Positions 11,301 to 26,264 are shown, counted from the stretch's first letter. The stretch is DNA of 64,000 bases from Phylloscopus collybita (GCA_027886175.1 JAJNNQ010000078.1:310001-374000), one strand, 5' to 3'. Numbers and translations: made by a program. Notes: a model not told the origin generated them from the sequence alone.

Positions 11301-14300
11301 GCATCTCACTGCTCTCTGGGGCTACGGCTTCAGAGTCCTGAGTTCTCATTTCTGGCTGCCAGCAAATCCATCTGAATGTTCCTGGCAGTTCCTCAGCCAC
11401 CTGCAGTGCTGCACTTGGGAACTGCACGTGGGGAGAGATCTGCAAGGCATCCCTGAAAGCCCTAAGCCCTGCTTAGAGCCCAAGGTGTATCCACAGAGGA
11501 GCAAGGCATGGATTCCCCAAGGGAGCAGAGAAATGGGCTGTTGGGATGTCAGTTCCTAATTATTCCTTTGTCTGAGCACAAGGCACTTTGGCACTTTGGC
11601 TCCCCTGTGTCATTGCAAAATCACTCGCTCCGTGTGTGCTGTGGTCTCGTGCCACCAACTGCTAAAGTGACTGATTTTCAATGTCATTTCAGGTGGCCAT
11701 CAAGAAAATAGATCTTCAGCGAGTGAGGAGGAAGCAAGGAATCCTTAATGAAATCACAGTCATGAGGAGGAACAGGAGTCCCTGTGTTGTGAATTATTTA
11801 GACAGGTGAGTTCTCATGGTCTCATCCCATGAATGTTTGTTTCCATACTGAAAGCATGCAAGGTTAAAAACCCACTTGGGACACTGGCAGACAAGAGAGC
11901 TGTTAATTATTGGTTCATGGTTATTTCTCTACTCATCTCCAATGGCTGGGAAGAGAGTGCATTTTGTCTGCATGGGTCTTCCCTGGCTTTCAAACACATG
12001 GTTGGAAAATGGTTCAGAAACCTGGATCAACCCCACCACAGTAAGTCAATACCCTGAAAGTTCACTGCCCACATGTTGTCTCAGGATTAATTTTTTAAAG
12101 TTTCTTCAATGCTGATGAAGTGTCCTAGAGAGGATTTCCCTTGGGTTGTTGCCCCTCTTTTCCATGGCTGTCCATGCCAGGAACACCAGGTGCTTATTTC
12201 CAGAAATACCATGTGTGACAGGTTTCTCAGCTTGGCTTTTCCTAAACTGCACTTCTCCCTTGCTGGCCATCAGAGACATCTCCTTTTTCACAGCTGTGCC
12301 ATTCTCCTTGAGACTGCACAGACTGCAAACAAGGCACACCTAGAGGGAATGCCTGTTCCTTTAATTCTGTCCTTGTCACAAAGGGGCCCAGAAACAAGAA
12401 TCAAGCACAAAGCCAATGTAGCCATGCCTGTTCATCTGCAGGGCCTTGTTTCCTTCTTTCAGCTACCTTGTGCATGAGGAACTCTGGCTGGTGATGGAAT
12501 ACATGGATGGAGGCACTCTGAATGATGTCATCAGAGAGACCAACATGACTGAAGAGGAGATTGCAGCTCTCAGTCGGGAGGTGAGGGATCCCACCTGTGC
12601 TTCCCAGGGCTTGGGCAGGACTGTCTGGGAAAAGGGCTCAGAACAGGAGCAATTTCATGTGCCAGGCTTTGTTTCTGTGTTGCTGCCATGCTCTGGGCAA
12701 GCAGGAGCATCTCAAGTGAACTGCCTGCCAGTGCCCCTGCACTCACTGCACTCTGTTCTTGTGCTCTTATCTGCTGCTGTTGCATTCTCACTCTCTCTCT
12801 TGGATTTGCTCTTCTCCATCTTGCCTCCCTAAACTTTGGCCTGTCTGCACTGCATTCCTTGCCTGTGAAAGCAAAGGTGGTGGTGGCAGCATTTGAAACA
12901 AACAGCAAAGGAAAAAGAGAGACTCACTTCTCTCAGTGCTCAGCTGGAAAGGTCAGCAGTGCAGCCAAAGTGCTCTTGACTTCTGAGCACATGCACTGCA
13001 GCAGCAGTCCTTGTGGCTGGTCTGCAGGGGAGAGTCTACAAGAGCAGTTGCTGTTGCTCTTTGCAAAGCTGACCTGCCTTTCTTTAGGAAGGTGCTGCTC
13101 TGCTGATGTAGGAGCAGCAAGCTCCTGCTCTCCATGGCACTGTGTCCTGCCATTACTGCCCATTCCCCTGGAGAGGGAATCTTTGAGAGCTGTTTTCTTT
13201 CTGGTGTGATGAAATCACAGCAGGGATTTTTGCCCTCCTGTTTCTCTTTTCTGTCTCAGTGCCTGCAAGGACTGGCTTTTCTCCACTCCAACCATGTGCT
13301 GCACCGGGATGTGAAGAGCCTCAACATCCTCCTCAGAACCGATGGCTCTGTCAAGCTGGGTCAGTATATTCTTGGTCAGGTGCAGCGTTCCAGGGACATG
13401 GGGGGTGTGGGGCTGCTTTGGAGTGACTGCCAGCCCCCCAAAAATGGTGCTGGTGGCAGTGCAGGGAGCCCTGCTGTGAGCTGACCACACGGTTCCCACG
13501 TGCACAGAGGTATGGCAAGGAACAAGCAGTCCAGAGTGGCTGTGCTCTGTGTGTGTCCCTTCCCAAGGGAGGGAGCTACAAGTGCAAAGCTTCAGGGGGA
13601 CAAAAGCCACTGCTGGAGGCAGTGTCAAAAATGGGGGGATTTTTGAAGTAGCCAAAGCCATATTGCTTTGGCTAAAGTCCTGAGGAAAGAGAGCAGGAAC
13701 AGTTGTCCAGGAGATTCAACAGCACCTTTCCAAACTTACACCAGGCAATTCCTTTGCTTGCTTTCCTAATTGCACAGTCTGCAACTCAAACCAGTCTTTT
13801 GCTTTCTCCCCAGCTGATTTTGGCCTCTCTGCTCAACTCACCCCTGAGCAGAGCAGACGCAGCTCGGTGATTGGGACTGCTTGGTGGATGGCGCCTGAAG
13901 TGGTCAGAGGTCAACCCTATGGCCCCAAAGTGGACATTTGGTCATTTGGTATTGTGGGCATTGAGATGGTGGAGCAGGAAGTTCCCTACCAGAGTGAAAG
14001 TCCTGTCTCGGTAAGGTGTCAATGCTCTCTGGTCCCGCTGTCTTTCTCACCTGTCCCACCTTCTGGGTGCCCTTGGACAAAACCCCATTGCCATCTGCTG
14101 GAACTGCTGCCACCATGGTCCCTTTTGGAAAATGTCCCTGCAGCACATCAGCATCTGCTGTAGGTTTGGGTGCACCACTGGGGGAACTCCAGCCTCACCC
14201 CACGCAAACAATCTCCATGCTCAGGCAATATTTTGCTTTGGCTTAGAAGTCATTCCAGCTCTTTTGCCTGTGGAGATGGCCCTGCCAACAGGAAACAAGC

Positions 14301-16064
14301 ATCTTAGAACTGGTGTCATCTTTCCTGAATTGAAGGAAACAAACCCAAACCCAACAAAGTTTCTAAAACTGTGGTTTGGAGAGAAGAAGTGCACCCCCAT
14401 TCTTCTCACAGGGAAACTTGCCTGGAACATGGACATGAGGGTGTGAAGGCCACAGAGGCTCTTGTGCTTCTTGTGCAGTGCTGCTGAAACACTCAGGGAC
14501 CATATTTCCTTCCTAAGCCAAGGCACTTTTCTCCATGTCACCAAGCTGAAGCCTGGTGATGTGCAGAGCCTGCCAAACCCTCCCCTTTGTTTCCTGGCAC
14601 TTTCTAGGATGGACACACCATGAATGCATTGACTTGAGTATCCAAATGAGCAGAGGGCTACCATAGGGATGGCATTTCTCCCTCTTCTGATTTCAGTACC
14701 AAAATTTTCCTTTTGCTGCGTAAGGGAAGCTGAAATTTGCAGTCTGCTGAGAGACAGAGCTGCAGGTGTTTCCTGTGTGCCCAAACAGGCATTTTCATCC
14801 CAATACATTTCTGCAGGCCTCTTCATGTGTCTGTTGAAGATGAGATTCCAAATGTTTGTTCCCTTACCTGAGGAATAACTGAGGGATTTCCTTTCTTTCC
14901 TTTCAATTACCATTGTTTTCAAGAACCAAGCAAAAAGCTTGATGACTTTTGTTTGATGCCAGCTGGGCTTGAGGGACCAACAAGCACTGCAGAGATGCTT
15001 TTCATGTCATAATCCTTGGAAACAGTAGAGTGAGTTAGTAGAGCAAAGTCCCTCTTCCAAATAGCCTGTCAAGCTGCTCAAGGGAATGCTCAGAGAAGCA
15101 AAGGTGCTTTTACTGGTGTAGTTTCCACTCACGAGGTCAGTCAATTAAATCAACTGCCAAGGCCAGACCTGCTGGATGTTGGAAAAGCTGTGGCTGCACT
15201 GGGGTTTGGGTTTTTTGTTGGTACAGGAAAGTCATCTGTGCCTCTGTGCCACGGCAGAAACAAACTGCCACTGCAGAGTGGAGCTTGAACAATGGGATCT
15301 GGGAGAGCAGTTACAGACACAGTGAAAGAAGCAGGGGAGAGACTGGTGTTTCCTTTTTCTCCAGGCTCAGCTCCTGATAGCCACCAAAGGCATCCCAGAG
15401 CTGCGGCAGCCCAGGCTCCTCTCCCCTTTGCTGCGTGACTTCCTGAGCTGCTGCCTGCAGACAGACGAGGCGCGGCGCTGGTCTGCCCAGGAGCTCCTGC
15501 AGGTAAAATGCCCGGGGGCTGCAGGTGGAACAGTGTCCCAGGGATGAGCTCCTCCTCCACTGGAGTGCAAGGCATCAGATGAGCCCCCTCCTCCTCACCT
15601 CTGCTCTCTGTGCTGTTCAAAGGAAAACACTCAGCAATCCTGGACTGGGCTGGGCTGGCAGGGACCTGTAAAGCTCATCTGCTCCAAGTGCCCTGCCATG
15701 AGCAGGGACATCCTGAAAGAGATCAGGATGCTCAGACCTGAAATATTTCCAGGGCTGGGGCACTGAGCAGCTCTTGCAGCAAGCTGTGCCCCTGTTGCCC
15801 CAGTGTTGCTCCTTAGACCTACTCTGACTCAAGCCCCTTTTCATTTCAAAAATATTACCCTGACTTTGAGGCTCTTCACTTGGAAAGTAAGGGTGCATCG
15901 TTGTTTTTTTTTTCTTTGTGCAGCATCCATTTGTTACATCTGCCAAGCCTGCATCCAGCCTGATTCCACTCATCCTTTCCGTGAACAAGTGGAAGGAGGA
16001 GACTGGAATAGAAGAATTACTTTTGAACTGGCATCTCAGAGAACAGCATCAAGGAGGATTGTAG
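5282..16064 (+). CDS. PAK3-like serine/threonine kinase gene, 16 exons, complete
   Basis: This is a p21-activated-kinase family protein kinase that transfers phosphate from ATP to Ser/Thr. Hand-placed coding exons are 5282-5360, 5744-5781, 6222-6344, 7226-7369, 7649-7789, 7850-8068, 8492-about 8683 (donor uncertain), 8993-9167, 10383-10446, 10996-11044, 11693-11805, 12463-12580, 13260-13359, 13814-14010, 15365-15502 and 15924-16064. All are flanked by AG/GT and keep phase, giving about 676 residues. Kinase motifs are all present: glycine loop GSGGFGVV, VAIKK lysine, NEITVM helix-C Glu, [16 protein letters not shown] and GTAWWMAPE. The activation-loop Thr of PAKs is Ser (RRSSVIG). C-lobe exons match the PAK order ([17 protein letters not shown]). 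The N-terminal part is not PAK-like: I see no CRIB/autoinhibitory motif, only a proline-rich TPQPDLSRT stretch resembling the PAK linker. The start ATG has a fair context (CCACAATGA). Its partner is the minus-strand copy at 60.7-64 kb. Confidence 0.85.
7850..8068 (+). other. PAK3-like exon 6: coiled-coil region
   Basis: These 73 in-frame codons are rich in Glu, Lys, Gln and Leu ([33 protein letters not shown]). Heptad-like spacing and no proline in the core predict a coiled coil, probably for self-association. Exons 4, 5 and 7 around it are also Gln/Glu-rich. Exon 7 repeats the motif SPWEEVE / SPWEKVE if read past about 8683. Confidence 0.7.
9168..10382. other. Intron 8 of the PAK3-like gene
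   Basis: This is the longest gap between the N-terminal exons and the kinase exons. I see no exon with PAK homology in it. It holds a short poly-T run near 9622 and nothing else recognisable. Confidence 0.5.
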
Positions 16065-16352
16065 TGTAGGATTGTAGATAAGATTGTAGAGTAGGACTGT
16101 AGCTGGGATTGTAGAGTAGAATTGTAGGTAGGGTGGTAGAGTAGGATTTTAGCTAGGTTGGTAGAGTAGGTTTGTAGGTAGGATGGTAGAGCAGGATTAT
16201 AGATTAGGATTATAGCTAGGTTGATAGAGTAGAATTGTGGATAGAATTGTAGAGTAGGACTGTAGCTATGATTGTAGAGTAGGATTGTAGCTATGATTGT
16301 AGAGTAGAATTGTAGCTAGGATGGTAGAGGAGGATTGTTGCATAGAATTGTA
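16065..16352. repeat. 3' minisatellite overlapping the PAK3-like stop codon
   Basis: Units of about 20-24 bp built from GTAGAGTAGGATTGTAGCTA follow the stop codon. The stop TAG (16062-16064) itself lies inside a unit-like AGGATTGTAG, so the last residues (GGL) look repeat-derived. The mirrored array is at 60361-60745. Confidence 0.85.
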
Positions 16353-18720
16353 AATAAAGTTTGTGAAATCTCAACTCATTTCCAAGATTTCCCTCCTTCT
16401 CAGCCTGTGAGAAAGCTCAACATTTCCTTCTGAATTGTCCATTTTATCTTACAGGTGGAAAGTGACATTGATGGCTTCTTTGGTACGGTTGGAAAGTGGG
16501 GAAGGCTCTTCTTCATCCATCCTCTCCAGACCACAGTGCCTTTGGAATATGACCCACTGGCTGGGTTTTCCCCCGCTGTGGCACTTGTGTTTGAGGCAGA
16601 AAGGGCAGTGGCATTTGCAGGCAGAACCAAAGGAGGGGTGGGGCAGCCCAAATATCCTGTGCACACGCAGGCCTTGAGCTATGACTGGAGAGCACTGGGG
16701 TTCCTCCCCCTTGGATTTGTATCCCTATGTGCAATCTCTTTGGCTGGAGGAGAGTTTTGCCCAAGTGAGGGAGCAGAGAGCTCAGGGAGGCTGCAGGGAA
16801 AGCTGCAGAGCTGGTGCAGAGCTGTCAGCGAGGGCCAGGGGAGAGCAGGCCCCGCCTTGGCCAGGCCGCAGCCCCAGCAGAGCCCTGGCAGAGCCCGGAG
16901 CAGCCTGAGCCGGGGCAGAGGAGGCTGCAGTGAGGCCCTTGGAGCTGCAAGAGGCAGCAGCCCGGCCCTGGGTGCCTCTTGGTGGCCCCGGGCGAATCCT
17001 GGGCTCTCAGAGCCCAGCTGGCAGCTGCCGCTGCCCAGGGGAAGCGCAGCCGTGCTGGGCACAGCACAGCCTGGGGGCATTGGCCCTGTGCAGTCTGCAC
17101 AGCAGGAGAGAAAGGCCAAGGACAGCCCAGGGCTGCAGGCCTGGCTGAGCATTCCTGCTCTTGTGCCGGCTGCCCTGCAACTCCTGGCCAAGGTGAGCAG
17201 TGTGTGCAGCCCTCTGGGCACAGCGGGAGGGAGCCGGGCTGCTCCGCAGGCTCCAGCACAGGGCAGTGTAACAGCGAATTAATCACTGCTGAATTGTGGA
17301 GTCTGTGTGGTTGCTGTGCTGGGAGAACAGCCTCGTGGTTTGTCCCAAAAGGATCCTCTCCCTGCACTGCTAACACAGGCACAGACCCCTCGGACAGGTC
17401 TGGGCTTGTTTCAGGCAGCCTGGGACCCAGGAGCAGCAGCGAGATAAATGTAGCAAGATGAAATCCAGCGTGACTCCTTCAGAGAGGTTGGACTTTCAGT
17501 GGAGAAAGGAAATGGATCTGCTTCCGGAGTCTTCTCCAGAGATTTTATTCCAGTTACAGCAGCAGTTCTGAACCGTGTGACTTCCCTGAGCAGAACCCAG
17601 ACCATGTGCCTGTCCTGGGTTTTTACCTGGGAAACAGGGATGGGGGAGGGCACACAGCCTACCTACCAGAGAGGGACAGGGTGTGACCCGAGGGCTAAAG
17701 GGCAGCCTAAAGGTCAAATCACCTGTGAGGAGGGCTGGGCCCTTTCTGCCCGGGCCAATTCCTTCGATGGGCAGTCCCTGCAGAATCTCAGGTTGCTTGG
17801 TAAACCCGGTGCATTATAATCATTCCCTCAGGGTTGGCTGGGAAAAACCTACCCCGGGGGAGGGGAAGAATCTCCAAAAGGGAGCCCACCTTGAAAACCT
17901 TAAAGGCACACTGCAACACCTGTTCATGTTAAAGGACGTTAATTACTTACCTGTTATTGATGATTTCAGTCCATTGATCCCCTTCCATTGTACACCGGTA
18001 TCCATTTCCCGTCGGGAACCACTGCCACTGCTCCCCAGGATGGTGCACATGCAAATGAGGAGACACCAGGGAACGATGGGACAATATTTCAGGGTAAAGA
18101 CCCCAAAGGCAACGAGCCATTACAACACCAAAGACTGAAAGTGACTTCTTCAGCTGAGGAGAACAGTGGTGAACATCAGGCTACCAACTAAAGACCTCCG
18201 ACTCCTCGCCATGACCGGACAATACCGGGCCAGTGTGACACCCCCGGACCAGGACCCTACAAGTGACTTCCCAGGGACTCTGGTGGGGACGGGAGCCCCA
18301 GCTCTGCCGTGTCCTCCTCGGCGCCGTCCAGCGGGAGCAGTGGCCGTGTGCGCGACCCCTCGGGCCCCCACCCAGCACTGTTTTTCAATAAAGGCCTTTT
18401 CAAAGGAGCTGGTCTGCTGGCCCCATTCTTACCAGCTTGGGGACATCATTGGGGTGATGGCATCATTGGGAACATCGCTGGTGTCACTTGTCCCCTCCCC
18501 TCTCCCTCTGCAGTGTTTGAGACAAAATCAGGGAATTTTCTGGAGACTTTCATTGGAACTGTCTCAAATCCTGATGGGAATTCCTGGGGTGACCTCACTG
18601 GGGACACTCGGGGACACTCAGGGAACATGCAGGGGCACTTGAGGACACTCAGGGATGCGGGGGCAGGGGGTGAATGAGCTCCTCAGTGCCTGAAGCAGAG
18701 GGGGTTATCAATGATAATAC
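16353..18720. other. Arm sequence without a recognised gene
   Basis: Open frames such as 16455-17282 (plus) and 16825-17382 (minus) overlap in GC-rich sequence and are mirrored in the other arm, but resemble no family I know. A possible polyadenylation signal (CAATAAAG) is at about 18387. On the minus strand, codons from about 18120 down to 17952 (ending ...QWTEIINNR, then a GTAAGT donor) form a small exon-like frame that is also open in the other arm at 58.6-58.76 kb. Confidence 0.35.
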
Positions 18721-19060
18721 CAATGACAATATCAATGACAATACACTATTGGCTTTCACATTCATGTATCGGCTTTTGCATGTTGTCATTGATCACAATG
18801 ATTTTGATACGGTGCAATTTATAATTCCTTCCAGCTGCTTTTTGGTATAACACAATCTATCAGTTTGTGTGTGCACTGCATAGCTGACAGAAACGGCAGC
18901 ATAATAAATTGATTTTACGTCATAGGCCTTAGAAAACTAATAAAATAGAGACTGCACAATGCTGAAATGCTTTTATAGTATAACTGTTATAGCAAACTTT
19001 TATATAATAACTGACTTTTACGTTGTAACTAATTCAGAGAATAGCGTTAGTTTGAAAGAC
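18721..19060 (-). repeat. Interspersed repeat related to the one at 24.15 kb
   Basis: From ATTGGCTTTCACATTC (about 18747) onward the sequence runs parallel to 24150-24400: the GTGCA(G/A)TTTA segment, the AGCTGC segment and TAGGCCTTAGMAAA occur in the same order. The copies are clearly diverged. This is probably part of an LTR family. It is also present in the right arm at about 57.73-57.97 kb and in units B and D. Confidence 0.5.
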
Positions 19061-19189
19061 AGGTCTGTGTCAGGGAAAGCTGGAGCCTCCCTTGCAATGG
19101 AGAATGTAAACTCCCTATCTCCGAATTATTATAACTTAGAAAATTCAGGGGCTCTCAGGCAAAGATATGGGGACAGGACGCAATGCCGG

Positions 19190-19870
19190 TGTTCTTCAGC
19201 CCAGCCAGCTCCCGGCACTGGCGCCAGGAGTGGGCTGCCCCCAGAAAGCCAGGCAATCCAGGGTGCAGCTGCAGGGCACAGCTGCTCTATAGCACAGGTG
19301 GCACGCATTGAGGGCAGGGACAAGGAACAGGGAGAGGCCTTCTGTGTGATTTCCAAAGGTATTTATTGCCCAGAGGGTCAGGGACAGAAAAAGGCACAGA
19401 ACCTGGGCTTGCAGGGGCTTATAAGTGGGGGAGGTCTTGGGAGAGGATACAATTTCCAACCAATCAGGGTGACATGGGGGAGGAACATAAGGCGGGGAGT
19501 ACAATGCACAGAGCAATGAAAGAACACAAGGGGAGGGAACAGTTTAAACCAACCACTGGGGCGTTGAAGGTTGGGGGATTGACAGGGAAGGGTCTGGAAG
19601 AAGTGGCAGGGTTAGGGAAGGATTGACAATTCTGTAGGAGGAGGGAAGGGCAGGTCTAGAGAAGACAGACAACCAGGGCAGAACCAACAATACAGGGGAA
19701 AGGAACAATCCATTAGGGATAAAATATACAATAACAATACAAAATACGGGGAAGAGGGTATGTATAAAACTGACCATTAAAACTGAGCTCAAAAACAGAG
19801 CTGCAATTGGAAACACAATAAAAACACACCCTAACAACAAATAAACATCTCCCCAGCTGCTTTCAACACA
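19190..19870 (-). mobile_element. LTR-like module of unit A (ERVK-type candidate)
   Basis: On the minus strand there is a CCAAT-like ATTGG, a TATA box (CTTATAAG, plus about 19419), an AATAAA signal about 55 bp on (plus TTTATT near 19361), and then a TGGCGCC sequence like the start of a lysine-tRNA primer-binding site (plus about 19219-19225). Homologous modules are in units B, C and D at the same relative place. Exact LTR termini were not resolved. Confidence 0.5.
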
Positions 19871-19977
19871 TGAAATACAACACACATTTTTGGTTCCATA
19901 ACCCAAGACACCCATGCTTGTGTTTGGGGGTTCCGGGCCCCTCTTTTTAAGACTGGGGGTCTCATCCTTCCTTTCCC

Positions 19978-20403
19978 TTAATTCAGGCACCTCCTGGTAG
20001 CTTCTTCCTGCAAAGAATCCATGAGTTTGGGATATTTGGGGGGCAGTTTTGGAGAGGGAGAGCTCCGTCTGGCTTTCCCCTCCCTGCTGTGGCCTCTCAG
20101 CTGCCCCCAACACCCTGTGCCTGCCGGGATTTCCCTCCTGGGGACAAGGACGTTCATTCCCTTCCAGGAGCCCAATGCCTGGATGGGGCTCCAGGTCAGG
20201 GGCTCCCTGAGCAGCTGCCCCAGAACCTCCGCCAGGGTCTCCCAGCTGCCAGAGCCGCTCGGCCTGGGGTCCCCAAAGCCCTCAGCAAGCCCCAAGTCCC
20301 TCCCAGGAACCCTCAACTCCCTCAAATCCAGCATCCCCCACAGCCCCTGGAAGTTCCCCCCATAGCATCGGCCATGGCCATGTCCCACCATTGCCTCACC
20401 CAT
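19978..20403 (-). other. Open frame conserved in all four units (unit A copy)
   Basis: A minus-strand frame contains WETLAEVLGQLLREPLTWSP, then GSWKGMNVLVPRREIP, and ends RRCLN. The same frame, open and ending RRCLN, is found at 29869-30123, 41474-41728 and 56522-56719. I do not recognise the family. The antisense strand is also open, so coding status is uncertain. Confidence 0.3.
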
Positions 20404-20575
20404 GGCTGTCTCCCCACCACGTTTCCATCCCTGTCATTGTCCCCCACATCTCCATCTGAATGGCCACGTCCCATGTCCATGTGTCCCCATGTCACTCTCC
20501 ATGTCTGTGATCCCCCATGTCCTCACCCAGGTCTTAGTTCAAAGTCCTTATTTTTACCCCAGTGTCGGATTCTTT

Positions 20576-20625
20576 GAAATGAAATGAAATGAAATGAAAT
20601 GAAATGAAATGAAATGAAATGAAAT
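20576..20625. repeat. (GAAAT)10 microsatellite
   Basis: There are ten perfect GAAAT units. The corresponding places in units B, C and D have no expansion. Confidence 0.97.
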
Positions 20626-21174
20626 GCAAATCAAGGCCAAAAGAAAAGGATTTCTGTGTCCATGCCAGCTGAAGATGCACGTGCTTGGGTGGGAGAGAAG
20701 AACCCTTTTTGGAGGGGTTTCCACCTCACTGTCTCTAAAATCTTGATCTTCGCCCCAGATCATCACCATTTGGTTGCGGAAGATGCACTGAAGCAACACG
20801 AAATCAAAATTGTGGAATCCCAGAGGTTGGAAAAGACCGCCAAGACCATCCAGTATTCCTTGAATCCGCAGAAGATAGGATTGAACACAATAGATTTTCT
20901 GGAGTTGAAAGTCAACAAATCCACTCTGCCCAAGGAATTCCCAGTGTCTGTCTGTGTCCCAATGGATGTTCTTGCCCCTGCATTCATCCAGGTGCCCATG
21001 GGGAGAAAGAAAGATGTGGAGCCCCCCAGCCAGGTGTCTTCCCTACAGGAATCACCAGGGCTCTGCCCAGCAGGGGTCACTGGGGATCATCCAATGCCAA
21101 TCTTCCCACGGGGGGATGGAGCTGGAGCAGCGCACGAAGCTCTTCCCGCTCTCAGGGCACTCCCAGGGCTTCCC

Positions 21175-23830
<2,656 letters not shown>

Positions 23831-24678
23831 AAGATGCTGTTGGCAAAGAGATGACAACGGAGAAGTGGTGAAACAGAGAAGAAAGGAAATAAGAAAGCAG
23901 CTCATGTTCCGGCCCAAACCTGGAAAGGATGGGAATGGGACACGGTGTCGGGGTTCCCTGGCACACCAGGGGTTAAACAAATGCTCTTCCTCCTCTTCTG
24001 TGCTACAGCAACTCTCATCTTTGGGCCATGCAGGACACCTTGCTGAGTGCAGCTCATTCAGCAGCTGAGCAAGGGGATGCAGGTGGCAGCCAGGCCTCCT
24101 GAGCCACAAACGGCTACAAAAGGACAGGGAATTGTTGAAAATGACCCGAGAATATTGGCTTTCACATTTGGGTGTTGGTCTTTATCTGTGGTTATTGATT
24201 GTAAGCACAGTGCAGTTTAGAATCCCTTTGAGCTGCTTGCTAATTTAACCTCATTGCTCATTTGAAGTCTGCACCGTGTAACTCATGGAAGCAGCAGTGT
24301 GATGAGTATTTGATGTTGATGTAGACACCTCAAAGCTTATAAAACTGATAATGGGATGAATGCATTGTACTGTAGGCCTTAGCAAAATAGAAAATGGTCA
24401 AATACTTGTGTGTAACCCAGAGAACTGTATAAAGCAATCAGGTTGTTTCCCACAGCTGCTGACTGACCTTGCCATGGGATGAGATAAGGGCCACACAAAC
24501 CAGAGCAGCAGAGAAGAATGAGAGAAGAGTTTGTGAACTGTTCGATCTCCAGGAAATGTGAAACAACAGAATGAGGCCACAAGAAGAAATAAAATAGATT
24601 GACCTGATCTGCAGGATGTTATGTAGATAAGCCAGAGCAGAAAACTAAAATAAAGAAAAGTTTCCATAACATCAAAAG

Positions 24679-25184
24679 TTCAGACTTCCCGATGCGCCTG
24701 CTGCATGTCCTCGTTAATATGCACCCCCCTTTTGTATAACATCCGATATTCACGGCTCTGTTCAGGCTTTGTTCTTCTTCTCCGTGTTCAGGAATTCAGC
24801 AGGATCTTGGCTGAGCAGCAGTCTGTGTCAATGAGTAACATTTTCTGAAACTGATGTTTTTTCTCATTCCTTCCTTATCTCCAAGTCCGTGGTCCCATCT
24901 CCAAGCAGATTCACTCATTAACTCTGTTTTTTCTTCCTGTGTCCTCTCTGGTTTTGGGATTATTCTCAGTGAACTCAATTCTGGAAAAAGGAAAATTCAG
25001 TCTTAGAATATTTTCCGAAAGTCCATTAAAGGAAAAAACTAGGACAATGTCCAGTGCTGGCATGTTCCTGGCCATCAGCCAAGGAACACCCTGCACATTA
25101 ATTCAGCCTTATCTATGTGCTGTTCCTTTACTGAGCTACATACATATTCATGAGTTTCATGTGCTATTCAAACACTCTTGGTAC
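24679..25184. other. 506-bp spacer between palindromic arms A and B
   Basis: Left arm base p pairs with right arm base 49863-p up to 24678/25185. The spacer is homologous to 51305-51830 of unit D in the same orientation, so it belongs to unit B. The junction carries AAAG (24675-24678), shared by the A arm end and the D-like flank. Confidence 0.85.
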
Positions 25185-26264
25185 CTTTTGATGTTATGGA
25201 AACTTTTCTTTATTTTAGTTTTCTGCTCTGGCTTATCTACATAACATCCTGCAGATCAGGTCAATCTATTTTATTTCTTCTTGTGGCCTCATTCTGTTGT
25301 TTCACATTTCCTGGAGATCGAACAGTTCACAAACACTTCTCTCATTCTTCTCTGCTGCTCTGGTTTGTGTGGCCCTTATCTCATCCCATGGCAAGGTCAG
25401 TCAGCAGCTGTGGGAAACAACCTGATTGCTTTATACAGTTCTCTGGGTTACACACAAGTATTTGACCATTTTCTATTTTGCTAAGGCCTACAGTACAATG
25501 CATTCATCCCATTATCAGTTTTATAAGCTTTGAGGTGTCTACATCAACATCAAATACTCATCACACTGCTGCTTCCATGAGTTACACGGTGCAGACTTCA
25601 AATGAGCAATGAGGTTAAATTAGCAAGCAGCTCAAAGGGATTCTAAACTGCACTGTGCTTACAATCAATAACCACAGATAAAGACCAACACCCAAATGTG
25701 AAAGCCAATATTCTCGGGTCATTTTCAACAATTCCCTGTCCTTTTGTAGCCGTTTGTGGCTCAGGAGGCCTGGCTGCCACCTGCATCCCCTTGCTCAGCT
25801 GCTGAATGAGCTGCACTCAGCAAGGTGTCCTGCATGGCCCAAAGATGAGAGTTGCTGTAGCACAGAAGAGGAGGAAGAGCATTTGTTTAACCCCTGGTGT
25901 GCCAGGGAACCCCGACACCGTGTCCCATTCCCATCCTTTCCAGGTTTGGGCCGGAACATGAGCTGCTTTCTTATTTCCTTTCTTCTCTGTTTCACCACTT
26001 CTCCGTTGTCATCTCTTTGCCAACAGCATCTTGAGTCATTTAATTTTCCACACTGTGCTCCTCCTTCTGCTCATGGATAATCTGATCCCATCCCATGGTG
26101 AAATGTTGTGTGCTTGGTTGGAGTGGATTGGTGGGCCAGACTCAAGAGCTGGATCTGTCTGCTTGGTTCTTATTTCGAGGACAGCTTGTAATGTAATTAT
26201 TGCTTGCAGTGTCCTTGTGGCCTGCAGCTGGAAGCCTGATTCCTTGCCAGGGGCTCTTTGGGTC

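Larger units (their letters stand above)
12795..19060 (+). repeat. Left arm of outer inverted repeat (PAK3-like kinase arm)
   Basis: Positions x here pair with 76795-x (falling to about 76695 near 19 kb through small indels) on the opposite strand at 57.6-64.0 kb. Exons 13-16 of the PAK3-like gene, their introns, the 3' minisatellite and the 16.4-19 kb flank are all mirrored with few substitutions. The arm may start further left, because its partner is cut by the window end. Confidence 0.9.

Noticed and set aside
16455..17282. 275-codon frame downstream of the kinase gene
   Set aside because: Open on both strands, GC-rich, no recognised motif. Mirrored only because it lies in the arm.
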